Positions 13,113-13,336 of a stretch of 13,336 nucleotides of DNA are shown here, piece by piece. The stretch is taken from positions 1 to 13,336 of the forward strand of contig CALDIG010000268.1 of the NCBI GenBank assembly GCA_937904375.1. The letters run 5' to 3'. Numbering within the stretch: position 1 is the first letter of the stretch; each line of letters opens with the position of its first letter. The translations under genes and the position numbers were made by a program. Under the pieces are notes generated by a model. The model was given only the letters and a program-made list of their open reading frames with translations. It did not search any database and had not been told where the DNA came from. Origin of the DNA: an uncultured Prevotellaceae bacterium. GTDB lineage: Bacteria > Bacteroidota > Bacteroidia > Bacteroidales > Muribaculaceae.

Positions 13113-13336
13113 CTAATTCAAAAGAATGTTGTTTATGTTTATCACATTCTGGCTGCTAATGTAATTTAGGATAATTGACATTATGTCATTCACCACACCC
13201 TCAAACACATTATTGGCAAAACAGAAACGACTGGCGCCACATCCCGTTGTTGAGTAATAAAATGTTGAGTTTCCTGTTTTTTTATGGTGGGTTCTATAAA
13301 TACGTTTTTTGAGCCGCATTGAGGGCAGAACCCTGT
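13113..13336 (-). pseudogene. Edge fragment, possibly a frameshifted zinc-ribbon gene
   Basis: Two minus-strand frames share this stretch. One, open from the window edge, reads FCPQCGSKNVFIEP, a zinc-ribbon-like CxxCG start, and stops near 13195. The other is open from the edge to the stop at 13113 and reads KKTGNSTFYYSTTGCGASRF beyond an A7 run (T7 at 13277-13283 on the plus strand). A switch between them at that run would give one continuous product, loosely like the zinc-ribbon N-terminus of Bacteroidetes NUDIX hydrolases (CPxCGS...K...YY...A). The resemblance is weak and the gene is cut by the window, so this may equally be a small unknown protein of 68 or more residues. Confidence 0.25.

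Overview
The window looks like a chromosomal segment of a gut-type Bacteroidales bacterium (Muribaculaceae/Prevotella-like is my guess; the family cannot be fixed from sequence alone). The evidence is a set of promoters fitting the Bacteroidetes consensus (TTG, about 19-20 bp, TAnnTTTG), genes mostly without Shine-Dalgarno sites, a lipoprotein GH13 enzyme, a WG-repeat protein, and a secreted protein with a Bacteroidales-style C-terminal tail.

Layout. 1-371: non-coding, with a nonamer array and a promoter. 372-1706 (+): lipoprotein alpha-amylase-family enzyme. It converges with a minus-strand secreted WG-repeat protein (1781-2938) across a shared perfect hairpin. 2939-3953: about 1 kb without a protein gene. 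It holds a 15-unit octamer array, a strongly structured candidate non-coding RNA on the minus strand with its own consensus promoter, a nonamer array, and the promoter and long leader of the next operon. 3954-5274 (+): rpsF-rpsR-rplI, where S6 and L9 carry extra acidic Ala/Glu/Pro tails and rpsR and rplI have strong Shine-Dalgarno sites. 5275-5548: mirrored heptamer arrays, an intrinsic terminator, a 30-bp perfect palindrome and a promoter. 5549-7625 (+): kdsB followed after 4 bases by an M16-family protein lacking the zinc motif. 7626-8032: mirrored octamer array, then a tRNA(CAT) with its own promoter and terminator. 8033-9871 (+): a long U32-family protein of the RNA-hydroxylation type. 9872-10508: 637 bases without a convincing gene, holding a 24-bp direct repeat and a GC-richer hairpin island. 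10509-12398 (-): large secreted protein with two EF-hand/leucine-rich modules. 12520-13107 (-): hexapeptide-repeat acyltransferase. 13113-13336 (-): a partial, probably frameshifted fragment at the edge.

How it fits together. rpsF-rpsR-rplI is a translation operon; kdsB supplies CMP-Kdo for lipopolysaccharide; the U32 protein and the tRNA also serve translation; the amylase, WG protein and EF-hand/LRR protein belong to the envelope or surface; the acyltransferase probably modifies a polysaccharide or small metabolite. I see no mobile-element, phage, CRISPR or defence genes.

The most interesting signals are non-coding: the structured minus-strand RNA, the Shine-Dalgarno sites on rpsR/rplI in a phylum that normally hides its anti-Shine-Dalgarno, and exact-period (7, 8 or 9 nt) arrays in many gaps between genes, several arranged as mirror pairs.
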